64,000 nucleotides of DNA from Flavobacteriales bacterium UBA6693. Lineage in GTDB: Bacteria > Bacteroidota > Bacteroidia > Flavobacteriales > Weeksellaceae. Position numbers and translations under genes: made by a program. Shown in pieces: positions 44,915 to 54,839 of the stretch. The notes under the pieces were generated by a model that worked only from the letters and a program-made list of their open reading frames with translations, was not told the origin of the DNA and did not search any database. Each line of letters opens with the position of its first letter. Positions within the stretch are counted from its first letter, which is position 1. The stretch spans positions 5,252 to 69,251 of the forward strand of contig DKJL01000012.1 of the NCBI GenBank assembly GCA_002454815.1, written 5' to 3'.

Positions 44915-45622
44915 TTAAGTTAAAACTTTTATGGCGATTCCTGTTATTATTGCAATACCGAAACTCAGCAGGGTGCCGATCATTACATATTCGGTGAGCT
45001 TGCGCTGTTTTGCTTCTGCCAGATCGCTAAAACGAAATACCGATTTTGCTGCAAGCATAAACCCTACTCCTTCCCAATGATTGACGGCAATAAAAATAAA
45101 AACGAGCAGGCGCTCCAGAATTCCGATGTATTTCCCGGCACTTGCCAAAGAATCGGTTTGAATGTTCGAACTTTCTTCACTTTGAGGTGTCCAGTATGAA
45201 ATCATTGTTTTAATTACTACCGAAGCCGGAATGGTTAGAAAAACTGCGCCGGTGATCAGCGTCCATCTCTCAAAAGTCAGTTCAAGATCGAAAGCCTGTG
45301 GCGTGTGATAATAAATACTTAACGCCAAAATTACGGCAATGTGCGCAGCCTGATCCATAAAAAACCAACGCCGCCGTGTGCTTTGCTTCTGAAAATACAG
45401 TTTGCTCCAATCAATTATAAAATGCGATAATCCAACCAGAGCCGCGATCCACCAGAGATGAAGGTCTGCCAGCAGCACGAATGCTAAAACGGTATGCAGC
45501 AGAACATGTAAATAAAGATACGGGCTGCGGTGTTTTCTGCGCTCTTTCGCCGCAACCCAGGAGTTGGGCTGTAGCAGAAAATCTCCTGTTAAATGAGCTA
45601 ATATGAGCGGCATGAGAATCAT
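44915..45622 (-). CDS. DUF3307 membrane protein
   Basis: 235 aa with about six hydrophobic segments. ILAHLTGDFLLQPNSWVAAKERRKHRS and HFIIDWSKLYFQ are typical of DUF3307. Its ATG is adjacent to the stop of the SatD-like gene, so the two are coupled. SatD and DUF3307 are often paired; the function of the pair is unknown. Confidence 0.75.
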   Translation of the reverse strand: MILMPLILAHLTGDFLLQPNSWVAAKERRKHRSPYLYLHVLLHTVLAFVLLADLHLWWIAALVGLSHFIIDWSKLYFQKQSTRRRWFFMDQAAHIAVILALSIYYHTPQAFDLELTFERWTLITGAVFLTIPASVVIKTMISYWTPQSEESSNIQTDSLASAGKYIGILERLLVFIFIAVNHWEGVGFMLAAKSVFRFSDLAEAKQRKLTEYVMIGTLLSFGIAIITGIAIKVLT

Positions 45623-46228
45623 CTACAATTCTAATATTTTTTTTCTGAAGTATTGATCGGTCTCCTGCAACAGTTCGAAATTGGCGCGTTTCAAGCGCTG
45701 GCTTACGGATGATTGCGTGATGTTCAGCTTTGCGGCGAGTTCATCCTGCGTGCAGCGATGATTTAACAACAACTGATGAATAATTTCTGCGGTCGCAGCG
45801 GTCCATTTGTCCATATCAAGTGCCGCCCAACGCAAAAGGATATTCAGATCACGGTTCATTTTCACGTTTTCGCTTTGTATGGCGATGGTTTTTCCGCTGG
45901 ATTTTATTTCCGTTAGCAGACGACCGGAATTTACATAGGCAGTTCCATTGGATTCAGTAATTCGCTCGGATTGATACACTTCTGTACCGATGCCAATAGC
46001 AATTCGTACGTCAAGTTGTTCGACACTTTTGAGCAATGATTTGATCAGAATTGCGTGGTGAAAAACTTGATCTACGCGACATTTCACCTGAAACTCGTCG
46101 CCGCGGTAGATGTCCCAGTTTTCGCCGGTCTCCGACCATTGCTGAAATAAGCGCTTCAGCTGTGGCAGCCAAAGTTTATTGTCCGCTTTTTGGGAATTAA
46201 TGATGTCTCCTGTTAGTACCGCAATCAT
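45623..46228 (-). CDS. SatD family protein with C-terminal helix-turn-helix
   Basis: 201 aa. N-terminal SatD-like domain (MIAVLTGDIINSQK, IYRGDEFQ, IAIGIG) and a C-terminal HTH (TQDELAAKLNITQSSVSQRLKRANFELLQ). SatD relatives are nucleotide-cyclase-like or regulatory domains; activity here is unknown. It may be an intracellular regulator acting with the adjacent membrane DUF3307 protein. Confidence 0.75.
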   Translation of the reverse strand: MIAVLTGDIINSQKADNKLWLPQLKRLFQQWSETGENWDIYRGDEFQVKCRVDQVFHHAILIKSLLKSVEQLDVRIAIGIGTEVYQSERITESNGTAYVNSGRLLTEIKSSGKTIAIQSENVKMNRDLNILLRWAALDMDKWTAATAEIIHQLLLNHRCTQDELAAKLNITQSSVSQRLKRANFELLQETDQYFRKKILEL

Positions 46229-46232
46229 AAAA

Positions 46233-46240
46233 CAAATATA
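46233..46240 (-). promoter_or_regulatory. -7 box (TATATTTG) for the SatD/DUF3307 pair
   Basis: Exact consensus on the minus strand only 5 bp from the ATG at 46228, implying a near-leaderless transcript or a start further downstream. Confidence 0.5.
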
Positions 46241-46289
46241 AGCATAAAAGCTAATAAAATCACATTATAAGCAGAATTGCTAATTTTAT

Positions 46290-49200
46290 TTATTTAAAAT
46301 ATTCCACCCCGTTTCTGAATATATTATGGTACTCTGCCGACGGAATATTTTTCATCAATCCCGGTACATAGCGTTCGGGATGTGCCATACGGCCAAATAT
46401 TTTGCCGCAAGTAGAAGAAAGCCCTTCGATTCCGAACAGCGAATTGCTCGGATTAAAAGGCATTCCATGAGCGATATTTCCATTTAAATCTACATATTGC
46501 GTAGCGATCTGTCCCCGTTCGTACAAATCTAAAATCACAGACTCCGGTGCCACGAAGCGTCCTTCTCCATGCGAAATCGGAACGGTATAAATTTCGTCTT
46601 TCATGCCGCGCAACCACGGCGAGGCATCGCTCGTTACGCGCACATCTACCATTTGCGAAATGTGCCTTCCGATAGCATTATGTGCCAAAGTCGGTGACTC
46701 TGCATCCAGCGCACGAATCTCCCCAAACGGCAAAAGGCCTGATTTGATGAGTGCCTGAAAACCGTTACAAATCCCCACAATCATGCCGTCGCGCTCTAAG
46801 AAATCATGTACGGCTTGCCGCACTTTTTCATTTTTTAAAACTGTGACAATAAACTTGGCCGAACCATCGGGTTCATCACCAGCGGAAAAACCTCCCGAAA
46901 ATGCAAGAATTTGCGCCTGCCCGATTTCGGTTACCCAAGTTTCAAGACTTTCATTCAAGAGTTGATGATTCAAATTAACTAAAGGTAAACTATGGACTTC
47001 TGCTCCTTCTTTTCTGAAAGCATTTTGTGTTTCATATTCACAATTGGTTCCCGGAAAAATCGGCGCAAATACCCGTGGTTTTGCTACTCGATGTTTAGCT
47101 ATTTTAATGCTTGGAACTTTGGTCGAATTATATTTTTCATCAAATTCCAGTTCAAGACATCTTTGTTCTTTCGTGGGAAATAACTCCTCAAAAGTACCCG
47201 TCCACACTTGAAGTAACTTTTTGATATCAAAGCTATACTCACTCATTATCAGCGTTTCCGAATCACGTACTTCACCAATATATTTAAGTAGTTCAGATTC
47301 TAAAGATGTATTGGCTTCGATAACTAATCCCCCAATATTTTGCTCCAGCAATAGATTTCCAGCCAAAGAAATCTGAGCGCCCAGTCCATTTCCGAAACAC
47401 ATTTTCGCAAGCGCTACAGCAACGCCTCCATGCTTTATTGTCTTCACAGAAACTATGTTTCCTGATGTTATATTATGATGTACAAAATCGAATGCCTGTT
47501 TTAACACTTCATAATCCGGCAGACCATTTTCCTGCGGTTGATGTCTGAACAAATACAGGCTATTGCCCGGCGATTTCAGTTCCGGCGAAATAATATTATT
47601 TTTCTTCCCAGGCGCACAGGCAAACGATATTAAAGTTGGCGGCACGTGAATGTCCTGAAAACTGCCACTCATGGAATCCTTTCCTCCGATCGCGGCCAAA
47701 CCAAGGTTCATTTGTGCATCATAAGCACCTAACAGGGAAGCCAAAGGCTTACCCCATTTGCGCGAATCGGCGCCCAAACGTTCGAAATATTCCTGAAAAC
47801 TCAGCCGGACGTCCCGGTAATCACCACCCATCGCTACTACCTTCGCCACACTTTCTACCACCGCAAACGCGGCTCCGACGAGAGAATTCACGGAGGAAAG
47901 ATCTGCATCAAAACCCCAGCTTGCCAGCGATACCGTCTCAACATCAACCGCATCGATTACCGGTACTGTCTGCACGCTGCCTTCCATTGGTGTTAACTGA
48001 TTCCGGCCACCATACGGCATGGCCACCGTCGTCGCACCGACCGAGGCATCAAACATTTCGACAAGACCTTTCTTACTAGCGGCATTTTTAGAAGATAAAA
48101 CAGCATGGAAATTCTCTTCCGAAAATGGGATAATTTCTGTCTGAACGGTTTTGAGATGACCAACTTCCACGTGCTGAGATTTAGAGCAGCCATTGGTATC
48201 AAGAAAATCGCGTTTCAAATCAACTATTTTGGTGTTCTGCCAATACATCTGCATCCGGCCGGAATCTGTAACGTTGGCAACTACCACAGCACGAACATTC
48301 TCCTGCTCACACAAATGAATGAATTTCTGCTGATCCTTCGCTTCGATCACCACTGCCATACGTTCCTGCGATTCTGAAATCGCGAGTTCGGTTCCGTTGA
48401 GACCGTCGTATTTGCGCGGGAGTACATCCAGATTGATTTCAAGAGAATCGGCGATTTCTCCAATCGCAACCGAAACGCCCCCAGCCCCAAAATCATTGGA
48501 TTTTTTAATAAGACGCGTCACCTCGGGATTTCTGAATAATCGCTGAATCTTCCTTTCTTCTACAGCATTGCCCTTTTGCACTTCGGTCGAAAGTGTGTGA
48601 ATGGACGTTTCGTCCTGTTCTTTACTGCTTCCCGTGGCACCGCCCACACCATCGCGACCGGTAGCGCCGCCGAGCAAAACGATAATATCACCTGTCGCAG
48701 GCTTTTCGCGCCGCACCCAATCCTGCGGAACAGCACCGACAACGAAACCGACCTCCATGCGTTTGGCGCGATAATCATTGTGATAAATTTCATCCACGGA
48801 AGTTGTTGCCAGCCCGATCTGGTTTCCATAAGAAGAATACCCTCTCGCAGCCTGTTTACTAATGGTTCTCTGCGGAAGTTTGCCTGCCATCGTATTTGAA
48901 AGCGGTTCTAAAACGTCGCCGGCACCTGATAAACGCATGGCCTGATAAACAAAAGCGCGACCTGACAAAGGATCACGGATTGCGCCGCCGAGACAGGTGG
49001 ACGCACCACCAAACGGCTCAATCTCGGTAGGGTGATTATGAGTTTCATTTTTAAACAACAGATACCAAGGCTCTTTCTTACCGTCGTATTCAACGTCAAT
49101 GCCGATGGTACACGCATTTATTTCATCTGAAATAACAAGATTTTCAAGTTTACCGGTTTTGTGGAAATATTTAGCACAAACAGTCGCTAAGTCCATCAAG

Positions 49201-49982
49201 GAAATCGGTTTTTCCCTGCGGCCGAGCTCAGCGCGCTTTTGCAAATAATCATCAAAAATATTTTGCAGCGTCGCCTGAAATTCACCAACGAAAGAAATGT
49301 CAGTCAATTCTGTTTCAAAAGTAGTATGGCGGCAATGGTCGCTCCAGTAAGTATCAAGTACACGCAGTTCTGTCTCCGTAGGATCCCGATTTTCCGTTAA
49401 GAAATATTGCTGAATGAACGCTAAATCGTCGAGACCAAATGCATATCCCTGTTCGTCATAAAAAGCCTGCAATTCCTCAGCTGAAAATGTTGTAAAGCCG
49501 TTGTAAGTAACCACCGGTGACGGAACTTTCTGTTCAGGAATTTTAAGAACAGAGAGATCCTTTTCACGGGATTCCACCCGGTTAATAAGATGGTCTTTGA
49601 CCAGGGCGAGCTCTTCTTCGGAAATGCCGGAAAGTTCAATTAATTTACCCGAACGCACCTGCGCCACTTCATTACCGGTGAGCAGAACGATGCACTGCTC
49701 TGCAGAATCTGCCCGCTGATCATATTGGCCCGGCAAAAATTCCGTGGCAAAATAAAGATGAGCGGCAGGATTTTCTTCATGCAAAATGTCCGTTACGGGA
49801 TCGACAAATGTATTATAGGTTACTTTGTGCCAGTCCTCTTCGGGCACATCGAAGACGTCGTAGATATTATAGGCTTTTACGGCCTCCACATGGGGTACAA
49901 CTGTTTTAATTTCGTTAAACAAACTTGGACTTTCAACATCAAACAGCCCTTTTTTTTCTACGAAAATTCTTTTCTTAATCAT
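46290..49982 (-). CDS. purL: phosphoribosylformylglycinamidine synthase (large, fused type)
   Basis: 1230 aa, with synthetase and glutaminase domains in one chain as in Gram-negative PurL. Landmarks: TYWSDHCRHTTFETEL, KNETHNHPTEIEPFGGAST, IGGKDSMSGSF. The C-terminal class I glutaminase has the nucleophile in VGICNGFQ and the His-Glu pair near MAHPERYVPG. Converts FGAR to FGAM. It is upstream of the SatD/DUF3307 pair on the same strand. Confidence 0.97.
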   Translation of the reverse strand: MIKKRIFVEKKGLFDVESPSLFNEIKTVVPHVEAVKAYNIYDVFDVPEEDWHKVTYNTFVDPVTDILHEENPAAHLYFATEFLPGQYDQRADSAEQCIVLLTGNEVAQVRSGKLIELSGISEEELALVKDHLINRVESREKDLSVLKIPEQKVPSPVVTYNGFTTFSAEELQAFYDEQGYAFGLDDLAFIQQYFLTENRDPTETELRVLDTYWSDHCRHTTFETELTDISFVGEFQATLQNIFDDYLQKRAELGRREKPISLMDLATVCAKYFHKTGKLENLVISDEINACTIGIDVEYDGKKEPWYLLFKNETHNHPTEIEPFGGASTCLGGAIRDPLSGRAFVYQAMRLSGAGDVLEPLSNTMAGKLPQRTISKQAARGYSSYGNQIGLATTSVDEIYHNDYRAKRMEVGFVVGAVPQDWVRREKPATGDIIVLLGGATGRDGVGGATGSSKEQDETSIHTLSTEVQKGNAVEERKIQRLFRNPEVTRLIKKSNDFGAGGVSVAIGEIADSLEINLDVLPRKYDGLNGTELAISESQERMAVVIEAKDQQKFIHLCEQENVRAVVVANVTDSGRMQMYWQNTKIVDLKRDFLDTNGCSKSQHVEVGHLKTVQTEIIPFSEENFHAVLSSKNAASKKGLVEMFDASVGATTVAMPYGGRNQLTPMEGSVQTVPVIDAVDVETVSLASWGFDADLSSVNSLVGAAFAVVESVAKVVAMGGDYRDVRLSFQEYFERLGADSRKWGKPLASLLGAYDAQMNLGLAAIGGKDSMSGSFQDIHVPPTLISFACAPGKKNNIISPELKSPGNSLYLFRHQPQENGLPDYEVLKQAFDFVHHNITSGNIVSVKTIKHGGVAVALAKMCFGNGLGAQISLAGNLLLEQNIGGLVIEANTSLESELLKYIGEVRDSETLIMSEYSFDIKKLLQVWTGTFEELFPTKEQRCLELEFDEKYNSTKVPSIKIAKHRVAKPRVFAPIFPGTNCEYETQNAFRKEGAEVHSLPLVNLNHQLLNESLETWVTEIGQAQILAFSGGFSAGDEPDGSAKFIVTVLKNEKVRQAVHDFLERDGMIVGICNGFQALIKSGLLPFGEIRALDAESPTLAHNAIGRHISQMVDVRVTSDASPWLRGMKDEIYTVPISHGEGRFVAPESVILDLYERGQIATQYVDLNGNIAHGMPFNPSNSLFGIEGLSSTCGKIFGRMAHPERYVPGLMKNIPSAEYHNIFRNGVEYFK

Positions 49983-50046
49983 AAACTTCGGTCAGCGCGG
50001 TGGCTTCAGTATTATTATTTATAAGTATAATTTCTTTACATATTAT

Positions 50047-50071
50047 CAAAAAAAAACAGCCGACAAGGCTG
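50047..50071 (-). terminator. intrinsic terminator after purB
   Basis: CAGCC pairs with GGCTG around GACAA; a long T-run follows on the minus strand. Confidence 0.75.
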
Positions 50072-50079
50072 CATTTATT

Positions 50080-51507
50080 TTATACTTTAAGGTCGCTTCC
50101 AAGACCTACGAGGTCGGCGTACTTTTCCAGAACGGGCTGTACTTCGTGCTCGATAAATTCCTGTGTCTGTACAGGCGCGAATCCTATAAAGTTTTTTGGG
50201 TCCAGGACTTCGGCAATTTTTGTTTTGTCCATTTTCAGTGAAGTATCATTCATCAAACGGTCAATCAGATCGTTTTCCAAACCTTGCTGTTTTACTTTTT
50301 TACTGGCTTCCATGGAGTGCAGCCGAATTGTTTCGTGTATCTGCTGCCGGTCACCACCCGCTTTTACTTCCTCCATGATAATGTATTCGGTCGCCATGAA
50401 GGGCAGCTCGTCCATAATGTGTTTATGAATCCGATTCTCGTAGACGACTATGCCGTCCATAATATTGTTCCAGATTAACAGGATCGCATCCACCGCCAAA
50501 AATGCCTGTGGAATCGTGAGACGTTTGTTGGCGGAATCGTCCAACGTGCGCTCAAACCATTGTGTGGAGGCCACCATCGCAGAACTTGATGAAAGTGACA
50601 TGACGAATTTAGCCAAAGCACCAATTCGCTCTGAGCGCATCGGATTTCTTTTATAAGCCATAGCAGAGGAACCAATTTGACTGCTTTCAAAAGGCTCTTC
50701 TATTTCTTTAAGATTTTGCAGCAAACGCAGATCATTGGAAAACTTGTGGGCAGACTGTGCGATATTTGACAATAAGGCGACCACTTTCGCATCGATTTTA
50801 CGGTCATAAGTTTGTCCTGAAACACCAAAAACTTTTTCGAATCCAAAACGCTTGGAAAGCTCAACGTCAAGATGTTTTACTTTGCTGTAATCACCATTAA
50901 AAAGTTCAAGAAAACTGGCAGCGGTTCCGGTAGTACCTTTCACACCACGAAAGCGCAGGGTGTCCAGAAAAAAATCAAGTTCTTCTAAATCCAGAATCAA
51001 CGACTGCAGCCAGAGCGTAGCGCGTTTACCGACCGTGGTAAGTTGTGCCGGCTGATAATGCGTAAAACCAAGTGTGGGCAGATCCTTGTACTGAACCGCA
51101 AAATCGGAAAGTCGTTTTATAACATTTACGAGTTGTTTTCTGATCAGCAGAAGACCGTCGCGCATCTGGATTAAATCAGTATTATCCCCAACAAAAGCGG
51201 ACGTAGCACCAAGATGTATGATGCCTTTCGCCAGAGGTGCCGCGACGCCATAGGTGTGAACATGTGCCATAACATCATGGCGAAACTTCTTCTCGAAGTC
51301 GGCTGCCAAAGCATAGTCGATTGTTTCAGCGTTGTTTTTCAGCTCGGTGATCTGCTCGTCGGAAATCTCCAAACCCAAATCTTTTTCGATCTCGGCTAAA
51401 GCAATCCACAATTTTCGCCAGGTGCGGAACTTATTATTCGGTGAAAAGTTATAAAGCATTTCGGAACTCGAATAGCGTTCCTCGAGCGGGTTTTTGTAAG
51501 AATCCAT
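50080..51507 (-). CDS. purB: adenylosuccinate lyase (eukaryote-like type)
   Basis: 475 aa starting MDSYKNPLEERYSSSEMLYNFSPNNKFRTWRKLW. The frame is open to 51546, but a -7 box at 51534-51541 lies inside it. The signature SSAMAYKRNPMRSERI and TQWFERTLDDSANKR are clear. The N-terminus resembles animal ADSL more than E. coli PurB. Acts twice in purine synthesis. Confidence 0.94.
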   Translation of the reverse strand: MDSYKNPLEERYSSSEMLYNFSPNNKFRTWRKLWIALAEIEKDLGLEISDEQITELKNNAETIDYALAADFEKKFRHDVMAHVHTYGVAAPLAKGIIHLGATSAFVGDNTDLIQMRDGLLLIRKQLVNVIKRLSDFAVQYKDLPTLGFTHYQPAQLTTVGKRATLWLQSLILDLEELDFFLDTLRFRGVKGTTGTAASFLELFNGDYSKVKHLDVELSKRFGFEKVFGVSGQTYDRKIDAKVVALLSNIAQSAHKFSNDLRLLQNLKEIEEPFESSQIGSSAMAYKRNPMRSERIGALAKFVMSLSSSSAMVASTQWFERTLDDSANKRLTIPQAFLAVDAILLIWNNIMDGIVVYENRIHKHIMDELPFMATEYIIMEEVKAGGDRQQIHETIRLHSMEASKKVKQQGLENDLIDRLMNDTSLKMDKTKIAEVLDPKNFIGFAPVQTQEFIEHEVQPVLEKYADLVGLGSDLKV

Positions 51508-51533
51508 TCTCTCTTTTTCTCTTGATCGCGGCA

Positions 51534-51541
51534 CAAATTTA
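51534..51541 (-). promoter_or_regulatory. -7 box (TAAATTTG) for purB
   Basis: Exact consensus on the minus strand, 27 bp before ATG 51507; it decides the start. Confidence 0.55.
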
Positions 51542-51653
51542 AGCAAAAAAAAGCAGTTTTAAAAGTGTCTGTGCCTGCCTAATTGTTTTTGCTTACATAT
51601 TTTCGGGCAAGCGCGCGCCTGACTGAATATCGATGTACTATACTAAAATAAAT

Positions 51654-52217
51654 TTAGGATTGTGTTTTCAGATGTTCGGGCAGTATTGAATTTTCCAGCT
51701 TGGGATTATCAAATTTAAAAATACTCAGTGTGCCTGACTGTTCATAATACGCGTGTTCTACCTCAGACAGATAACGTATCCCTCCATGTCGGAGCAGCAT
51801 ATAGACCTCATTTTCGTCGATATCATCTACCGTAAGATTTTCTTTCAGCAGTTTGCCGTTTTCCACCAATTTGATGACTCGCGGATGAGTAACTTTCTTC
51901 GCACCGCCATATTTAATACCGAGGTAAACATATGCTTTTTGCAAAGCGGCAATTAATGTAATTACCGCTATAGGAATAGAAATCGGAATATCCGGATAAA
52001 ACATTGCATCTCCTACGGCGCTGCCCATCGCCACAATTAAAAGCACGTCTGAACTTCCAAGCCCACCCACGACGCGTTTTCCAATCCAACGGATCATCAG
52101 GATCGTGTAAACCATGATGATCACCACCCGGATCAGAATTTCCAGATAGACGAGTGGCGGAAAATCGCCGAACAAAATATTTTGTAAGTCGAAAGAATAT
52201 TCGCTGGCTTCAATCAT
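51654..52217 (-). CDS. DUF421 (YetF-like) membrane protein
   Basis: 187 aa. Three membrane helices in the first 100 residues (LEILIRVVIIMVYTILMIRWIGKR, DVLLIVAMGSAVGDAMF, IAVITLIAALQKAYVY), then the cytoplasmic DUF421 domain with VKLVENGKLLKENLTVDDIDENEVYMLLR. Function unknown; relatives are linked to sporulation or membrane stress in Firmicutes. Single gene. Confidence 0.85.
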   Translation of the reverse strand: MIEASEYSFDLQNILFGDFPPLVYLEILIRVVIIMVYTILMIRWIGKRVVGGLGSSDVLLIVAMGSAVGDAMFYPDIPISIPIAVITLIAALQKAYVYLGIKYGGAKKVTHPRVIKLVENGKLLKENLTVDDIDENEVYMLLRHGGIRYLSEVEHAYYEQSGTLSIFKFDNPKLENSILPEHLKTQS

Positions 52218-52281
52218 AACTTAATAGTTGAGGTTTTGAAATAGACAATTAAGTACAGAATTCCCTTTTTTTGCTAAAAAA

Positions 52282-52848
52282 TTACATTGGAGCCCACTTC
52301 ATAAAAAATTCTTTCACCTTTTCTAAGCTGTATCCTTTTCCTTCCTCCAACACCGCGCTGTCCTGAGTATGAATTTGCTTTCCGTTCTGATCCAAGACAA
52401 TAAAAACCGGATAACCGAATTTCTCGCCGGGATTGCCATATTTAGCAAAAACTTTCTCGTTCTTGTTCTTCGGTGAATAATTCAGGTGGTAATAAATATA
52501 ATTTTTATCGACGATTTCTTTAAGTTCCGGGGTTTTCTGCACATAATCGTTGAAACGCAGACACCAGATACACCAATTGCCGCCGGCCTGGATCATGATA
52601 TTTTTATTTTCCGCTTTCGCTTGTTTGATCAGCGAAGAAATTTTCGCTTCAGCATCTTCTTTCTCGTCATAAGGTTTCGGAAGCTTTGCAACTTCTGCCG
52701 CTGCTGCCTTCTTTTTTTGCTCTTTCAACGCAGTGCTGTCAACCGTTGTCTGATCAGACGCGGAAACATTATCTTTATTTTGTGCACAACTTAGTGTACC
52801 CGTAAGAAGTCCGACTAGCACCGCTATTTTTACCGATTTTAAAATCAT
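52282..52848 (-). CDS. thioredoxin-family lipoprotein
   Basis: 188 aa. Lipoprotein signal with LTGTLSC as lipobox (Cys21), a charged linker to about residue 70, then a thioredoxin fold with WCIWC (CxxC) in IQAGGNWCIWCLRF and GYPVFIVLD with the cis-Pro. It is probably a periplasmic membrane-anchored thiol-disulfide oxidoreductase. The partner is unknown. Confidence 0.85.
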   Translation of the reverse strand: MILKSVKIAVLVGLLTGTLSCAQNKDNVSASDQTTVDSTALKEQKKKAAAAEVAKLPKPYDEKEDAEAKISSLIKQAKAENKNIMIQAGGNWCIWCLRFNDYVQKTPELKEIVDKNYIYYHLNYSPKNKNEKVFAKYGNPGEKFGYPVFIVLDQNGKQIHTQDSAVLEEGKGYSLEKVKEFFMKWAPM

Positions 52849-52915
52849 TTTTTCTTTTTATTAATATTCTCTGCAAAATAAGAAAAATACGCATACCGTT
52901 CCCGCGAATTATCGT

Positions 52916-52923
52916 TAAATTTG
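52916..52923 (+). promoter_or_regulatory. -7 box (TAAATTTG) for the acyltransferase gene
   Basis: Exact consensus 11 bp before the ATG at 52934. Confidence 0.55.
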
Positions 52924-52933
52924 CTACCATCTT

Positions 52934-53830
52934 ATGACGATTCTATTTCGAGCATTTTTGGTCCTTTCGCGGCTTCCGCTGGCGCTACTCTATATCATTT
53001 CTGATGTTATTTTCCTGTTCAGTTATTCCATTCTTCGGTACAGGCGCGCTGTAGTGCGCGAAAATCTGAAAAAATCTTTTCCCGAAAAAGAAGAACAGGA
53101 AATCCGAAAAATTGAACGTAAATTTTACCTGAATTTCTCCGATTATATCGTTGAAACCTTCAAATCGTTCACTATCTCTTATACGGAACTTCGGGTACGC
53201 GTTCAGCATCTCAATCAACAGGTTTTTGAAGATGCTAAAAACGAAAATAAAAATGTCATTCTGCTGGCTGGCCATATTTTTAACTGGGAATTTTACAGCG
53301 CTTTGGCGAAGATGGTACCCCAAAAAAACACTTTTCCGGTCTACCGAAAAGTACAGAACGGCTTCTGGGAAAATGAAATTAAAAAGTTAAGAAACCGTTT
53401 CGGAAATCAGGCTTTAGAGGCTAAAGAGGTGATCCGCCACATTTTCCGGAATCCGAATGATGGCGAATCGGTTTATATGTTTGTTGCTGATCAAACCCCT
53501 CACATATCGGAGGTAACCTACGGGCTTAATTTTCTTAATCAGCGTACGCCGGCTTTTGTCGGCTACGACAAACTTTCTACACGCATGGATCTCGTATTTG
53601 TTTTTTGTGAAATGAAGAAAGTGAAGCGTGGTTTTTATCAGATCAACTATCACCGAATTTATCCTGATGGCGAACGGTTTGTGGAGCACGAAGTGGTAAA
53701 GAAATTCCATCACTTGCTGGAAAACACCATTAATAAACGTCCTGACAACTATCTATGGTCGCACCGCCGCTGGAAATATCAGGATGCCATTAAGAATTTT
53801 GACATTTCACACCAAAATGCTGTAAAATGA
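52934..53830 (+). CDS. lysophospholipid / lipid A acyltransferase family protein
   Basis: 298 aa. N-terminal membrane segment, then NLKKSFPEK typical of LpxL-type enzymes, and the HxxxxE catalytic pair in AGHIFNWEFY. VADQTPH and WSHRRWK at the C-terminus also match the LpxL/HtrB pattern. It would add a late acyl chain to lipid A or a related lipid. It overlaps the glycosyltransferase gene by four bases (ATGA). Confidence 0.88.
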   Translation: MTILFRAFLVLSRLPLALLYIISDVIFLFSYSILRYRRAVVRENLKKSFPEKEEQEIRKIERKFYLNFSDYIVETFKSFTISYTELRVRVQHLNQQVFEDAKNENKNVILLAGHIFNWEFYSALAKMVPQKNTFPVYRKVQNGFWENEIKKLRNRFGNQALEAKEVIRHIFRNPNDGESVYMFVADQTPHISEVTYGLNFLNQRTPAFVGYDKLSTRMDLVFVFCEMKKVKRGFYQINYHRIYPDGERFVEHEVVKKFHHLLENTINKRPDNYLWSHRRWKYQDAIKNFDISHQNAVK

Positions 53831-54798
53831 GCAGTAATAAACTGGCAGTAGTTTTACTCAACTGGAATGGTAAAGAGTGGTTGAAAAAATTTTTGCCCAC
53901 GACGCTAAAACATAGTGCAAACGCTGATATTTTTGTGATCGACAATGCGTCGACTGATGACTCTGTTGCTTTTGTTAAAACTAATTTTCCCGAAGTTACA
54001 GTGATACAACACAACGAAAATCACGGTTTCGCGGGCGGCTACAACGAAGGATTAAAAAAAATTACGCACCCCTATTACTGTCTTCTGAATTCGGATGTGG
54101 AAGTCAGTGCCAACTGGACGGAGGCCGCGATGAATGTTTTTGAGCGCCACCCTGAAGTTGCTGCTGTACAGCCAAAAATTTTGGATTACCACCGTCCCGG
54201 ATTCTTCGAGTTTGCAGGCGCAGCCGGCGGATTTATCGATAATCTGGGATTTCCATACTGCCGAGGCCGTATTTTTGAAAATCTGGAAGAAGACCGCGGC
54301 CAGTATGATGACGAGCGGGAAATCTTTTGGGCGTCAGGCTGCTGTTTTTTCGTAAGATCAAAAGATTTTTGGCAGCAAAACGGTTTCGATGCGCGTTTTT
54401 TTGCACACCAGGAAGAAATCGATCTATGCTGGCGTCTTCAAAATGCAGGACGCAAAATTTATTATACCGGATTGTCGCACGTTTTTCATGTAGGCGGTGG
54501 CACGCTGCATAAGCAAAGCCCACGAAAAACTTATCTCAACATCCGAAATAATCTGATGATGTTGCTAAAGAATTTAACGGTTGGCAATATTTTGTGGGTC
54601 CTCCCGTTTCGTTTTGTACTGGACGGATTCGCGGGACTTTATTTCGGTTACAAAGATGGTATTCCTCATCTTACGGCGGTGGTTCGCGCGCACTTTGCTT
54701 TCTATGGTGAAGCTGGCCGCACTTGGAGTTTACGCCAAAAACATCAGATTAAAAATTATTATAACGCAAAATGGCTGGTGTTCAAGAACTTTTTATGA
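53827..54798 (+). CDS. glycosyltransferase family 2
   Basis: 323 aa. GT-A fold: VVLLNWNGKEWLKKFLP, then VIDNASTDDS (nucleotide site), GFAGGYNEGL, LLNSDVEV (DxD-like) and an ASGCCFFVR segment. A membrane-associating tail is at the C-terminus. The acceptor is unknown; adjacency to the acyltransferase suggests an envelope lipid or polysaccharide role. Confidence 0.9.
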   Translation: MSSNKLAVVLLNWNGKEWLKKFLPTTLKHSANADIFVIDNASTDDSVAFVKTNFPEVTVIQHNENHGFAGGYNEGLKKITHPYYCLLNSDVEVSANWTEAAMNVFERHPEVAAVQPKILDYHRPGFFEFAGAAGGFIDNLGFPYCRGRIFENLEEDRGQYDDEREIFWASGCCFFVRSKDFWQQNGFDARFFAHQEEIDLCWRLQNAGRKIYYTGLSHVFHVGGGTLHKQSPRKTYLNIRNNLMMLLKNLTVGNILWVLPFRFVLDGFAGLYFGYKDGIPHLTAVVRAHFAFYGEAGRTWSLRQKHQIKNYYNAKWLVFKNFL

Positions 54799-54839
54799 CG
54801 CCAGAAAATGTAAAATAAACAATTACCGGAAGAAAAATA

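Noticed and set aside
47636..48079. 147-codon plus-strand frame inside purL
   Set aside because: Antisense shadow with Pro/His/Arg-rich composition; purL on the other strand is clearly real.
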